Translations under genes and position numbers: made by a program | DNA from: Rhodanobacter sp. C03 | Lineage (GTDB): Bacteria > Pseudomonadota > Gammaproteobacteria > Xanthomonadales > Rhodanobacteraceae | Reading direction: 5' to 3' | NCBI RefSeq assembly: GCF_002001175.1 | Contig: NZ_MUNT01000005.1 | Location: 186,001-250,000 of the forward strand | Length of the DNA stretch: 64,000 nucleotides | Shown: piece by piece, positions 10,374 to 18,876 of the stretch | Position numbering within the stretch: position 1 is the first letter of the stretch | Layout of the letters: every line of letters starts with the position of its first letter | Notes under the pieces: model-generated | Databases searched by the model: none | What the model saw: only the letters and a program-made list of their open reading frames with translations | What the model was told of the DNA's origin: nothing

Positions 10374-11840
10374 ATGTCTATTCCGCGCCTAGCCAATCTG
10401 ATCGATGGTCGTCTGCAGGTGCCGCAGCACGACGCCTGGCTGAATGTGCATGAGCCCGCCACCGGTGCGGTGTTCGCACACTGCCCCGATTCCTCTTCCG
10501 CCGATGTCGAGATCGCCGTCGCGGCGGCCAGCCGCGCTGCCGCCAGCTGGGCGAACACGCCGGTCGAGCAGCGCGCACAGCGGCTGCAGCGACTGGCCGA
10601 TCTGATCGAGGCGCGACTGGAAGAATTCGCGCTGCTGGAATCACGCGACAGCGGCAAGCCACTCGCCCTCGCGCGCGCACTCGACATCCCGCGCGCGATC
10701 AGCAACCTGCGCCACTTCGCCGCCGCGGTCATGACCTGGGGCAGCGAATCGCACGCGATGGCCACCGGCACCACGGACACCGGCGCGATCAACTACACCT
10801 TGCGCCAGCCGCTCGGCGTGGTGGGCTGCATCAGTCCGTGGAACCTGCCGCTGTACCTGTTCACCTGGAAGATCGCCCCCGCGTTGGCCACTGGCAACAC
10901 GGTGGTGGCCAAGCCATCGGAAGTGACGCCGTGCACCGCCGCCCTGCTCGGCGAACTGAGCATCGAGGCGGGTTTTCCGCCCGGCGTGTTGAACATCGTG
11001 CAGGGCCGCGGCCCGAGCGTGGGCCACGCGATCGTGGAACATCCGCGGGTGAAGGCGGTTTCCTTCACCGGCAGCACCGCCACCGGCACGCAGATCGCCC
11101 GCGCTGCCGCACCGCAGTTCAAGAAAGTGTCGCTGGAGATGGGTGGCAAGAATCCGGCGATCGTATTCGCCGATGCCGATCTTTCCGAGGCGAACCTGGA
11201 CACTGTCGTGCGCTCAGGCTTCGCCAACCAGGGCGAGATCTGCCTGTGCGGCTCGCGACTGCTGGTGCAACGCTCGATTTACGAGACCTTCCGCGCACGT
11301 TATCTCGCGCGGGTGCAGGCGCTACGGGTCGGCGATCCGTCGGATGCTGGCAGCAATCTCGGTGCGATGGTTTCCCAGATGCATTACGACAAGGTGCTCG
11401 GCTGCATCGAACAGGCTCGTGCTGAAGGCGGCCACGTGCTGTGTGGCGGCCACGCGATCCATTTATCGGGCCGCTGTGCCGATGGCTGGTTCATCGCACC
11501 CACGGTGATCGAAGGCCTGCCGTCCGCGGCGCAGACCAACCAGCAGGAAATCTTCGGCCCGGTGGTCAGCCTGATTCCGTTCGAGGACGAGGCCGAAGCA
11601 TTGGCGATCGCCAACAACAGCCACTACGGCCTTGCCGCTTCGCTGTGGACGCAGGACCTGTCACGCGCGCACCGATTCGCCGCTCAGCTCGAGTTCGGCA
11701 TCGTCTGGATCAACTGCTGGCTGTTGCGCGATCTGCGCACACCGTTCGGTGGCACCAAGCAATCCGGACTCGGCCGCGAAGGCGGCAGTGATGCGCTGCA
11801 CTTCTTCACCGAGCCGAAAAATATCTGCATCCGCTATTGA
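10374..11840 (+). CDS. Aldehyde dehydrogenase, probably 2-aminomuconate semialdehyde type
   Basis: NAD(P)+-dependent aldehyde oxidation. 488 residues from the ATG at 10374 (MSIPRLANLIDG). Catalytic Cys290 in GFANQGEIC, general base Glu255 in LEMGGKN, the SPWNLPL motif and FTGSTATG cofactor loop are intact. QGEICLCGSR, together with IWINCWLLRDLRTPFGG near the C-terminus, is typical of the 2-hydroxymuconic / 2-aminomuconic semialdehyde dehydrogenase branch. The adjacent RidA protein of the 2-aminomuconate deaminase type supports that substrate. Confidence 0.85.
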   Translation: MSIPRLANLIDGRLQVPQHDAWLNVHEPATGAVFAHCPDSSSADVEIAVAAASRAAASWANTPVEQRAQRLQRLADLIEARLEEFALLESRDSGKPLALARALDIPRAISNLRHFAAAVMTWGSESHAMATGTTDTGAINYTLRQPLGVVGCISPWNLPLYLFTWKIAPALATGNTVVAKPSEVTPCTAALLGELSIEAGFPPGVLNIVQGRGPSVGHAIVEHPRVKAVSFTGSTATGTQIARAAAPQFKKVSLEMGGKNPAIVFADADLSEANLDTVVRSGFANQGEICLCGSRLLVQRSIYETFRARYLARVQALRVGDPSDAGSNLGAMVSQMHYDKVLGCIEQARAEGGHVLCGGHAIHLSGRCADGWFIAPTVIEGLPSAAQTNQQEIFGPVVSLIPFEDEAEALAIANNSHYGLAASLWTQDLSRAHRFAAQLEFGIVWINCWLLRDLRTPFGGTKQSGLGREGGSDALHFFTEPKNICIRY

Positions 11841-11908
11841 TCAGGTGTTACCAATCAGATGCTTTTGATCCACCCCGCGGCGCAAGCCGCACCGAAGAGT
11901 ACACAACC

Positions 11909-12577
11909 GTGACCAGTCCCCTGCAAGAACTGCTCGATGGCAACCGTCGCTGGTCCGCTGCCAGACATGCGGAAGATCCGCACTTCTTCGAACACCTGGC
12001 AAAGCAGCAATCGCCGAAATATCTGTGGATCGGCTGTTCCGACTCACGCGTGCCCGCGACCCAGATCGTCGACCTGCCACCAGGCGAGATCTTCGTGCAG
12101 CGCAATGTGGCGAACGTGGTCTCGCACAGCGACCTCAACTGCCTCAGTGCGATCCAGTTCGCGGTGGACATCCTCAAGGTCGAACACATCATCATCGTCG
12201 GCCATTACGGCTGCGGCGGCATCCAGGCGGTGCTGGACGAGCGCCGGCTCGGCCTGGTCGACAACTGGTTGCGGCATGTCGGCGATGTGGCGGAGAAACA
12301 TTCCTCGCTGCTCGCCTCCATGGACTTGATGTCGCTGCGCAATACCCGCCTGTGTGAACTCAATGCGATCGAACAAGTGACCAATACCTGCCGCACCACG
12401 GTGGTGATGGACGCTTGGGAACGCGGCCAGAAACTCGCGGTACATGCGTGGTGCTACAGCCTCGACAATGGTCATATGCACGATCTGAACATGCACGTCG
12501 ACTCGCGCACGGCGCTGGAGCCGGCTTACGAAAACGCCCTGCAGCGATTGACGCGGCTGCCGGCAGTGCGCGCATGA
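11909..12577 (+). CDS. Beta-carbonic anhydrase
   Basis: Zinc enzyme hydrating CO2 to bicarbonate. 222 residues from a GTG at 11909 (VTSPLQELLDGN). Zinc ligand Cys43 with Asp45/Arg47 in CSDSR, and the second His/Cys pair in GHYGCGG, are present, so it should be active. QRNVANVV and FAVDILKVEHIIIVGHYGCGG are typical of the Can/CynT clade. Its stop overlaps the start of the RidA gene (ATGA), so the two are translated together; this coupling to a catabolic deaminase is unusual. Confidence 0.93.
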   Translation: MTSPLQELLDGNRRWSAARHAEDPHFFEHLAKQQSPKYLWIGCSDSRVPATQIVDLPPGEIFVQRNVANVVSHSDLNCLSAIQFAVDILKVEHIIIVGHYGCGGIQAVLDERRLGLVDNWLRHVGDVAEKHSSLLASMDLMSLRNTRLCELNAIEQVTNTCRTTVVMDAWERGQKLAVHAWCYSLDNGHMHDLNMHVDSRTALEPAYENALQRLTRLPAVRA

Positions 12578-13002
12578 GCGGAGTCATTCGTACCGATGCC
12601 GCACCGGCGCCAGTCGGCGCCTACCCGCACGCGCGACGCGTCGGCGACCTGTTGTTCCTGTCCGGCGTCGGCCCGCGTCAGCCCGGCAGCAACACGATTC
12701 CCGGCAACGTGCACGATGCAGCCGGCCAGTTGGTCGAATACGACTTCGAGGCGCAATGCCGACAGGTCTTCACCAATGTACGCGCGGTGCTGGAGGCCAG
12801 CGGCGGCGCCTGGACCGACCTGGTCGACATCACCGTGTTCCTGACCGACATGCAGCGGGACTTCGCTAGCTACAACCGTTTGTACGCGGAGTATTTCGCC
12901 GGTGTCGACGCCTGTCGCACCACGCTGGGTATCACGGCATTGCCGACGCCGATCGCGATCGAACTGAAATGTGTGGCAGCGTTGACCGCGTCGACACGCT
13001 GA
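12574..13002 (+). CDS. RidA-family protein, probable 2-aminomuconate deaminase
   Basis: 142 residues, YjgF/YER057c/UK114 fold. The APVGAYPHARRVGDLLFLSGVGPRQPGS start and CRTTLGITALPTPIAIELKC end, with an insert around NTIPGNVHDA, are features of the deaminase branch that releases ammonia from 2-aminomuconate, rather than the short housekeeping RidA. The conserved Arg of the ligand pocket lies in CRTTLG. Overlaps the carbonic anhydrase stop (ATGA) and is followed by a strong terminator. Confidence 0.8.
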   Translation: MSGVIRTDAAPAPVGAYPHARRVGDLLFLSGVGPRQPGSNTIPGNVHDAAGQLVEYDFEAQCRQVFTNVRAVLEASGGAWTDLVDITVFLTDMQRDFASYNRLYAEYFAGVDACRTTLGITALPTPIAIELKCVAALTASTR

Positions 13003-13043
13003 GCGTCCACTACAACAAACCGCGACCACGGATCAGCCATGAA

Positions 13044-13075
13044 AAAACCCCGCCGGCGATGCCGACGGGGTTTTT
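13044..13075. terminator. Bidirectional intrinsic terminator
   Basis: AAAAAACCCCG ... CGGGGTTTTTG with an inner CCGGC/GCCG arm. There is an A-run on one side and a T-run on the other, so it can end transcription from the RidA side (plus) and from the small secreted-protein gene at 13100 (minus). Confidence 0.9.
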
Positions 13076-13099
13076 GATTCACAACAGCCGGGCCGACTA

Positions 13100-13354
13100 T
13101 CAGCCCGCGGTGCTGGCAGCAGCCGGAGCAGCAGCCTTCTTGTGGCTCTTGTGCTTCTTGTGGTGAGTCGTGGTGGTGGCAGCCTTCGGCGCATCGGCCT
13201 TCATCGCATCAGCCGGAGCAGCTGCGGGAGCAGCGGCCGGAGCGCTCTGCTGGGTCGCTGCCGCTGCCTGCGGGGCAGCAGCCTGAGCCAGTACAGAACC
13301 GGAAAGAGCCACGCCCGCCACGAGCAGGGAAGCGATCGCAAGTTTACGCATCAT
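13100..13354 (-). CDS. Small secreted Ala/Lys/His-rich protein
   Basis: 84 residues from the double ATG at 13354/13351 (MMRKLAIASLLVAGVALSGS), with GAGG upstream. A clear Sec signal peptide ends near VLAQA. The mature protein has low complexity: Ala/Gln/Pro-rich, then KAATTTTHHKKHKSHKKA, a basic His/Lys patch. Acid-shock (Asr-like) and metal-binding proteins have such compositions, but no family can be named. It shares a terminator with the RidA gene. Upstream 13355-13542 holds its promoter region and no other gene. Confidence 0.7.
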   Translation of the reverse strand: MMRKLAIASLLVAGVALSGSVLAQAAAPQAAAATQQSAPAAAPAAAPADAMKADAPKAATTTTHHKKHKSHKKAAAPAAASTAG

Positions 13355-13542
13355 GATGTTGAGCCTCGGATCATTGGATATCGCGAACCCGGCCGGAACC
13401 CGGCAACTCGGGTGGCGCGACGAGCCAACAATAGCAGCAGGAAGGACGTACGACGACTGAACGGAACACGGTATTTTCACGGCAACCGGATCGCTGGTTC
13501 TTGACATTCATTCGCGCCGATTTCACGCGCATAAACTTGCGA

Positions 13543-14331
13543 TTACTGCAGGCTGACCTGCAGCAATTGAGCGATCAGTTCCTGCACCACCGTCGCCCGA
13601 TCTTCGTCGTAGTCAAAGCTCTCCTCGTCCATGTAATTGAGCTGGGCGAGTTCCAGCTGCACTGCCTGCACACCCGCGGCGGGGTTGCCGTATTGACGGG
13701 TGATGTAGCCACCCTTGAAGCGGCCGTTGACGGCAAAACTGAAGCGCGACTGTGATTCCAGGCACGCCTGCAGTCGTCCCTGCAATGGCGCGTCGCAGCT
13801 TGCTCCAGAGACCGTGCCGAGATTGAAGTCCGGCAGCTGGCCGTCGAACAGCATCGGTACCCGGCTGCGGATGGAGTGACCTTCCCACAGCACCACGCGG
13901 CCATGCTCGGCATGCAGTCTCGCAAGTTCGTGCGTTATGGCCTGATGGTAGGGCTGCCAGTAATCGTTTATCCGCTGTTGAACTTCGGCGGCATCGGGCG
14001 AACCACCGTCCAGATACAGCGGCTCGCCATTGAAGCCGATGGTGGATACCAGGCCGGTTTCGCGCTGCCCCGGATACAGCGCATGGCCATCGGCCGGCCG
14101 GTTCAGATCGATCACATAACGCGAGGCCAGCGGCTTCAGCACGCTGGCGCCCAGCGCTTCGGCCAGCGGCCCGTACAAACGCCCCACATGCCAGTCGGTG
14201 TCCGGCGAGCGGCGTGCGGCCGGATGCATGCGCGCGGCGATGTCGTCGGGAATGAAGCTGCCGTCGTGCGGCAGGCTGATCAACAGCGGTACGCGACCGC
14301 GCTGCAAGGTGAAATTGGCCATGCGCGTCAT
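13543..14331 (-). CDS. hutG: N-formylglutamate deformylase
   Basis: Cleaves N-formyl-L-glutamate to glutamate and formate, the last step of the five-step histidine degradation route. 262 residues; LLISLPHDGSFIP, DTDWHVGRLY, SRYVIDLNRP, ETGLVST, WEGHSIRSRVP and NGRFKGGYITRQYG are successive signatures of the family, with metal-binding His/Glu in the last three. Start may be 14331 (MTRMANF) or 14322 (MANF). No other hut genes lie in the window. Confidence 0.93.
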   Translation of the reverse strand: MTRMANFTLQRGRVPLLISLPHDGSFIPDDIAARMHPAARRSPDTDWHVGRLYGPLAEALGASVLKPLASRYVIDLNRPADGHALYPGQRETGLVSTIGFNGEPLYLDGGSPDAAEVQQRINDYWQPYHQAITHELARLHAEHGRVVLWEGHSIRSRVPMLFDGQLPDFNLGTVSGASCDAPLQGRLQACLESQSRFSFAVNGRFKGGYITRQYGNPAAGVQAVQLELAQLNYMDEESFDYDEDRATVVQELIAQLLQVSLQ

Positions 14332-14352
14332 TCTACTGGCGCCGGCGCGCGT

Positions 14353-15699
14353 TCACCCCATCAGCACCAGTTCTTCCGCCGACGTCGGATGGATTGCCAC
14401 GGTCGCCTCCAGGTCGCGCTTGTGCAGGCCGAGCTTCAAAGCCACCGCGAAACCCTGCAGCATTTCATCGATACCGGGGCCCAGCGCATGGATGCCAACC
14501 ACCCGCTCCTCGGTGCCCACGCAGACCAGTTTCATCACACTCTGCTCGCGCCGACCGGCGAGGGCCCACTGCATCGGCGTGAACCGGCTGCAATGGACGG
14601 TCACCTGCCCCCCATACTGACGACGGGCCTGCGCCTCGGTCAGCCCGACCATGCCTAGCGGCGGCTCGGCAAAGACCACACTGGGGATGTTCTCGTAATC
14701 CAGCTGCGCATCCGGCTGACCGCCGAACAGCCGATCCGCCAGCCGCCGGCCGGCGGCGACCGCTACCGGCGTCAACGCCTTGCGCGCGGTGACATCACCT
14801 ACCGCATGGATGCCCGTAACGTTGGTGTCCTGCCGCACATTGGTCCGCACATGGCCGTGATCGTCGACTTGCACACCGGCTGCGTCGAGTCCCAATGCCT
14901 CGGTGTTGGGCACGCGGCCCACCGCCCACAGCAACGCATCGTAGGGACCGTGCGAACCAGCCGACGCATCGTCCAGCATGATGCCATCAGGCGTGCGGTG
15001 CGCGGCCTGGACTGCACTGTGATGGCTGAGGCGTATGCCCTGCACTTCCATCTGCTGCGTCAAGGCCTGCACCAGCTCCTCGTCAAAACCTTCCAGCAAG
15101 CGCTCATGCGCCAGCACCTCCACTTCGCTGCCGAGCGCACGCAGCAAGCCGGCGAATTCCACCGCCACATAGCCACCGCCCACGATCGCGATACGACGAG
15201 GCGGTGCCTCCAGCACAAACACGTCGTCCGAGACCATGCCCAGCTCGAAACCCGGGAGTGCCAGCCGACGTGGCCGTGCACCGGTGGCGATCACGATCTG
15301 CGCCGCCTGCAGTCGGCTGCCATCAGCCAGCTCGATCACATCCGTCGCTACAAAGCGTCCGGCCTGCCGCAACAGTTGCACGCCAGCTTCCTGCAGACGT
15401 TGTGCATAACGTTGATCGATCGCGTCGATGTAGCGCTGGCGCAAGCCGCGGAAGTGCTCCCAGTCGAGCGGTCCCGGCTGCGAGGCAAAACCGAATTCGA
15501 CGGCGAGCAGCTGTGACTGCGCCAGCTGCGCAGCAAACCACAACGCCTTCTTCGGCACGCAGCCGCGGTGCACACACGTGCCGCCCAACGCACCAGGGTC
15601 GAGCAGGGCTACGCGGGCACCATGCTGCGCGGCGCGGAAAGCGGTCGCCAGGCCCGCGGAACCAGCGCCCAGCACGATCAGGTCATGGCTTGCGGTCAT
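14353..15699 (-). CDS. gor: Glutathione-disulfide reductase
   Basis: NADPH-dependent FAD disulfide reductase keeping glutathione reduced. 448 residues. FAD motif GAGSAGLATAFRAA; redox-active cysteines in GGTCVHRGCVPKKALW; NAD(P) motif GGGYVAVEFAGLLRALG; and the C-terminal HPTSAEELV with the catalytic His. The DIGR-type loop here reads WAVGRVPNTEALGL. The sequence lies 21 bases from hutG on the same strand. Confidence 0.94.
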   Translation of the reverse strand: MTASHDLIVLGAGSAGLATAFRAAQHGARVALLDPGALGGTCVHRGCVPKKALWFAAQLAQSQLLAVEFGFASQPGPLDWEHFRGLRQRYIDAIDQRYAQRLQEAGVQLLRQAGRFVATDVIELADGSRLQAAQIVIATGARPRRLALPGFELGMVSDDVFVLEAPPRRIAIVGGGYVAVEFAGLLRALGSEVEVLAHERLLEGFDEELVQALTQQMEVQGIRLSHHSAVQAAHRTPDGIMLDDASAGSHGPYDALLWAVGRVPNTEALGLDAAGVQVDDHGHVRTNVRQDTNVTGIHAVGDVTARKALTPVAVAAGRRLADRLFGGQPDAQLDYENIPSVVFAEPPLGMVGLTEAQARRQYGGQVTVHCSRFTPMQWALAGRREQSVMKLVCVGTEERVVGIHALGPGIDEMLQGFAVALKLGLHKRDLEATVAIHPTSAEELVLMG

Positions 15700-15797
15700 C
15701 GCTTCGCCCTCGATAGTTCGGGCGAAGCTAGCAGCTAACCGCTGAAATCGCCGTCAAACGATCAGGCGGATATGCACCAGCCACAGCTAGACGTTGT

Positions 15798-17057
15798 CTA
15801 CAGTCCGAAGCGCGCCGGCGCATAAGGCGTCGCGTCGATCGGCGAAGCCGAGCCGCCCAGCATCGACGCAACCAGCTCGCCGGTCGCCGTCGACATGCTT
15901 ACACCGAGCATGCCGTGCGCTGTCGCCAGCAGCAGGTTCGACCAGCGTGTGCTGGGGCCGATGATCGGCACTTCATCCACGCTCATCGGTCGCCAACCCC
16001 ACCATTCCTCCAACAACTCCGGACCTTCCGGTTCGTGCAAGCCGGTCGCCGCGCCACGCCGCAACGCATCCAGCCGGGCCCGATTGAGCCCTTCGCTGTA
16101 ACCGGAAAACTCCATGGTGCTGCCCAGTCGATAACCGTCGGCCCAGGTGGTTACGCATACCGCGGCTTCGCGCAATGCCAGTGCATGCCGCGGCGCCAAT
16201 GCGGGTCGACTATAGGTCAACGAATAGCCCTTGCCCGGCTGCATCGGCAGACGCAGGTCCAGCTTTTTTGCCAACAATGGCGACCAGGCACCGAGCGCCA
16301 GCAGTACGCGCTCACCTTCGAAGGTGCCGCGGCTACTGTGCACCTGCGTGATACGACCGTCGGCGGTTCCGAAGTCTTCAATCCGCGTAGCCGTCTCGAT
16401 GACTCCACCAAGCTCGGTCACGCGCCGTGCCAGTTCGGCCGCATAACGATCCGGCCGCAACCGCGCATCGCCGGGATGAAACAGGCCGCCGCATACGCCA
16501 GGCTTCAGCGCGGGCTCCATCGCCTCCACTTCGTCGCCACGCAGGCGTTGCACGTCGATGCCTAGACGCTCCAGTACAGCGACATGATCACGTTGATCGG
16601 CCGCCTGCTTTTGTACCGAGCGGTAGACGTACAACGTGCCCGCTTCGCTGAATTCGCAATCCAGCGGCTCGTCGCGCACCAGCTCGGCCAGCAGCTGACG
16701 TGAACGCTGCAGGATCGCCGCCCGCGCCGTGGTCGCGCTGGCAAAGTCACGCCAATTGCAGTGCCGCGCAAAGCCCAGCAACCAGCGCAGCCGCGGCCCG
16801 TCGAAACGCGGATTGAGATACAGCGGCGCATCCGCCGTCAGCATCGAGCGCAGTGCCAGGCCGATCATGCCGGGCATCGCCAGCGGTGCTGCGTGACTGG
16901 GCGTGATCGTGCCGCAGTTGCCGTGCGAGCTGCCGCAACCGGGTGTGCCCTGTTCAAGCACCCGCACGCCGGCACCGGCCTTGAGCAGATACAGCGCACA
17001 CGCCAGGCCGATGACACCGCCGCCGAGGATCAACACATCACTGCGCGAAGCATTCAT
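15798..17057 (-). CDS. FAD-dependent D-amino-acid dehydrogenase-type oxidoreductase
   Basis: 419 residues from the ATG at 17057 (MNASRSDVLILGGG); the frame stays open 24 codons upstream but that part overlaps the operator region. N-terminal FAD Rossmann motif GGGVIGLACALYLLKAG, SSHGNCGTITPSH flavin loop, and the C-terminal GWRPMSVDEVPIIGPS / HGMLGVSMSTATG segments define the DadA/D-hydroxyproline dehydrogenase branch of the DAO family. It would oxidise a D-amino or secondary amino acid at the membrane. Substrate unknown; no dadX or hydroxyproline genes next to it. Divergent from blaI across a 107-base spacer. Confidence 0.85.
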   Translation of the reverse strand: MNASRSDVLILGGGVIGLACALYLLKAGAGVRVLEQGTPGCGSSHGNCGTITPSHAAPLAMPGMIGLALRSMLTADAPLYLNPRFDGPRLRWLLGFARHCNWRDFASATTARAAILQRSRQLLAELVRDEPLDCEFSEAGTLYVYRSVQKQAADQRDHVAVLERLGIDVQRLRGDEVEAMEPALKPGVCGGLFHPGDARLRPDRYAAELARRVTELGGVIETATRIEDFGTADGRITQVHSSRGTFEGERVLLALGAWSPLLAKKLDLRLPMQPGKGYSLTYSRPALAPRHALALREAAVCVTTWADGYRLGSTMEFSGYSEGLNRARLDALRRGAATGLHEPEGPELLEEWWGWRPMSVDEVPIIGPSTRWSNLLLATAHGMLGVSMSTATGELVASMLGGSASPIDATPYAPARFGL

Positions 17058-17109
17058 CCATTCATTGTAGCGGCCGAGCGTGCCGTACCAAGCCACTTGC
17101 ATCGCATAA

Positions 17110-17145
17110 ATTACGCGCGTAATCTTCATTACGACTACACGTGTA
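17110..17145. promoter_or_regulatory. Palindromic operator pair upstream of the BlaI-family gene
   Basis: A perfect 14-bp palindrome ATTACGCGCGTAAT lies at 17110-17123, followed by ATTACGACTACACGTGTAAT whose core TACACGTGTA (17136-17145) is also perfect. TACA-x-TGTA cores are the known BlaI/MecI/CopY operator form. The pair sits 20 bases before the blaI start and 53 bases from the divergent oxidoreductase start, so it could control both. Operator role is inferred. Confidence 0.65.
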
Positions 17146-17164
17146 ATCCATCCAGGGAACAGCC

Positions 17165-17551
17165 ATGTCGAATCCGCCAGTCACCATCAGCGATGCCGAA
17201 AGCCGGGTGATGGAAGTGCTGTGGCAGCAGGCACCACAGACTTCCGAAGACATCGTCGCCGCCCTGCTGGAACCCACGGGCTGGCATGAGAAAACCATCA
17301 AGACCCTGCTCAACCGCCTGCTCGGCAAGGGCGCAATCGGCGCCGAAAAGGATGGCCGGCGCTATCTGTATTCGCCGCTGCTGCGGCGCGAGGAGTGGCA
17401 ACAACAGGAAAGCCGCAGTCTGCTCGACCGCGTATTCGGCGGCAAGCTGACACCACTGCTGACGCACTTCAGCCAGCACGAAAAACTGAGCGCGAAAGAG
17501 ATCGCCGAGTTGCGCAAATTGATCGATGCAATCGACCGGAAGGGGCACTGA
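17165..17551 (+). CDS. BlaI/MecI/CopY-family repressor
   Basis: 128-residue winged-helix repressor (ISDAESRVMEVLWQQAPQTSEDIVAALL, then WHEKTIKTLLNRLLGKGAI as recognition helix and YLYSPLLRREEW wing), with a C-terminal dimerisation helix pair. In the known systems the repressor is inactivated by proteolysis triggered through a membrane M56 peptidase, and such a gene follows 2 bases downstream. The operator pair is just upstream, implying autoregulation. Confidence 0.93.
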   Translation: MSNPPVTISDAESRVMEVLWQQAPQTSEDIVAALLEPTGWHEKTIKTLLNRLLGKGAIGAEKDGRRYLYSPLLRREEWQQQESRSLLDRVFGGKLTPLLTHFSQHEKLSAKEIAELRKLIDAIDRKGH

Positions 17552-17553
17552 CC

Positions 17554-18789
17554 ATGTTCGTCATGCTGCTGTACGTCACCTTCGGGCTGCTTCTGGTGCT
17601 GACATTGCGCTGGCTGGCACGACAGTGGTTCGGCGCCGGGCCGGCATTCACGTTGTGGCTGTTGCCGCCACTGTTGGCGATGCTGCCGTGGCTACCGACG
17701 CTGCCATCCGCATGGGCCGTCACACCGACCCTGCTGGTGCTGCCCACCACGCCAAGCTTCGTCGCGCAGGTCATGCCGGCCTCCTCGAGGCTACCCTGGC
17801 CATTGCTGCTATGGCTGGCCGGCACGGTCTGCTGTCTGCTGCGACTGACATTCCACTACGGCCGATTGCGGCGGCAGAGCTGCCGACTGCCCGCTGCGAT
17901 GTGCCACACCCTGCAACGAGATTTGCACGGTCTGGACCCGCTCCGACTGCGGCTGCACCCGGCCGGGCCGGCCGTACTGTGGGCACCGCGCAGCCTGGTG
18001 CTGTTGCCGGCGAGTTTTCTCGAACGCTTCGATGCCGACGAACGGCGGCTGGTGCTGCAACACGAATACATGCACCTGCGTCGTGGCGACGCGCTGTGGA
18101 GCCTGCTCGCGGAGCTTGCGGTCGCGCTGTTGTGGTTCCACCCGCTGGCGTGGCTGGCGTTGCCGCGGCTAAGGCTGGATCAGGAACTGGCTTGCGACGA
18201 ACGCGTGCTGCGCCAGTCACCGCAGGATGAGACGAAGTACGCCTACACCCTGCTGCACAGCACCGGCATGGATGCCACGCCGGTACTCATCCCCTGGCTT
18301 GACCAGCCACAACTGAAGGAGCGATTGAACATGATCCAGCGTCATCGTCCCGGCGCCTTGCGTCGCCGTATCGGGTTTGTCGGCTTGACTGCATTGATCG
18401 CAGCGAGCGCCTTCGTGGCGCAGGCCGCCGTGCATACCAAGCCCGACCACCCGGCCTCCACCGATCTGAGCTTCAACACGAACATCAATCCACGCTATCC
18501 GGCAGATGCCATCAAGAATCATCAGCAAGGTACGGTCATCCTCGACGTGCTCGTAGGCACCGATGGCAAGCCGCGCGAAGTCAAGGTGAACCCCGCTACC
18601 CAGGCAGCGCCCAGCCTGATCAAGGCGGCCAGCGATGTGGCCATGCAGTGGCGGTTCAATCCAGCGACAAAGAACGGCAAACGGATCCAGAGCTATGCGC
18701 GGGTGCCGATCAACTTCAGCCTGACCGAAACGCCCACCGAAACGCCTGTACCGGCGACTGCGCCGCCGAAGTCGCCGGTTTCGTCATAG
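17554..18789 (+). CDS. BlaR1-like M56 metallopeptidase with TonB C-terminal domain
   Basis: 411 residues from the ATG at 17554. Transmembrane segments near 2-22, 33-50, 83-100, 184-204 and 276-293; zinc site HEYMH at 170-174 with the third ligand region ELACDE at 211-216, so the peptidase is expected to be active. In place of the penicillin-binding sensor of BlaR1 it ends in a TonB-like domain (about 318-388: NPRYPADAI ... GTVILDVLVGTDGKP ... WRFNPA) and a Pro/Thr tail. The family role is cleavage of the partner repressor on a periplasmic signal; the signal here is unknown. Confidence 0.88.
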   Translation: MFVMLLYVTFGLLLVLTLRWLARQWFGAGPAFTLWLLPPLLAMLPWLPTLPSAWAVTPTLLVLPTTPSFVAQVMPASSRLPWPLLLWLAGTVCCLLRLTFHYGRLRRQSCRLPAAMCHTLQRDLHGLDPLRLRLHPAGPAVLWAPRSLVLLPASFLERFDADERRLVLQHEYMHLRRGDALWSLLAELAVALLWFHPLAWLALPRLRLDQELACDERVLRQSPQDETKYAYTLLHSTGMDATPVLIPWLDQPQLKERLNMIQRHRPGALRRRIGFVGLTALIAASAFVAQAAVHTKPDHPASTDLSFNTNINPRYPADAIKNHQQGTVILDVLVGTDGKPREVKVNPATQAAPSLIKAASDVAMQWRFNPATKNGKRIQSYARVPINFSLTETPTETPVPATAPPKSPVSS

Positions 18790-18844
18790 TCATCATATGA
18801 CTCGTCCAATTTCTGAGGACTTTCTTCCAACCCATTGATTTGAT

Positions 18845-18871
18845 AACCTCGGCGCGACTCACGCCGAGGTT
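18845..18871 (+). promoter_or_regulatory. Perfect hairpin over the NlpC/P60 gene Shine-Dalgarno
   Basis: AACCTCGGCG / CGCCGAGGTT, a perfect 10-bp stem with a 7-base loop, ends 5 bases before the ATG at 18877. The only Shine-Dalgarno-like sequence (GAGG) is in the 3' arm. It may end transcription of the M56 gene, hold back translation of the lipoprotein, or both. It lacks a T-run. Confidence 0.6.
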
Positions 18872-18876
18872 GTTCC

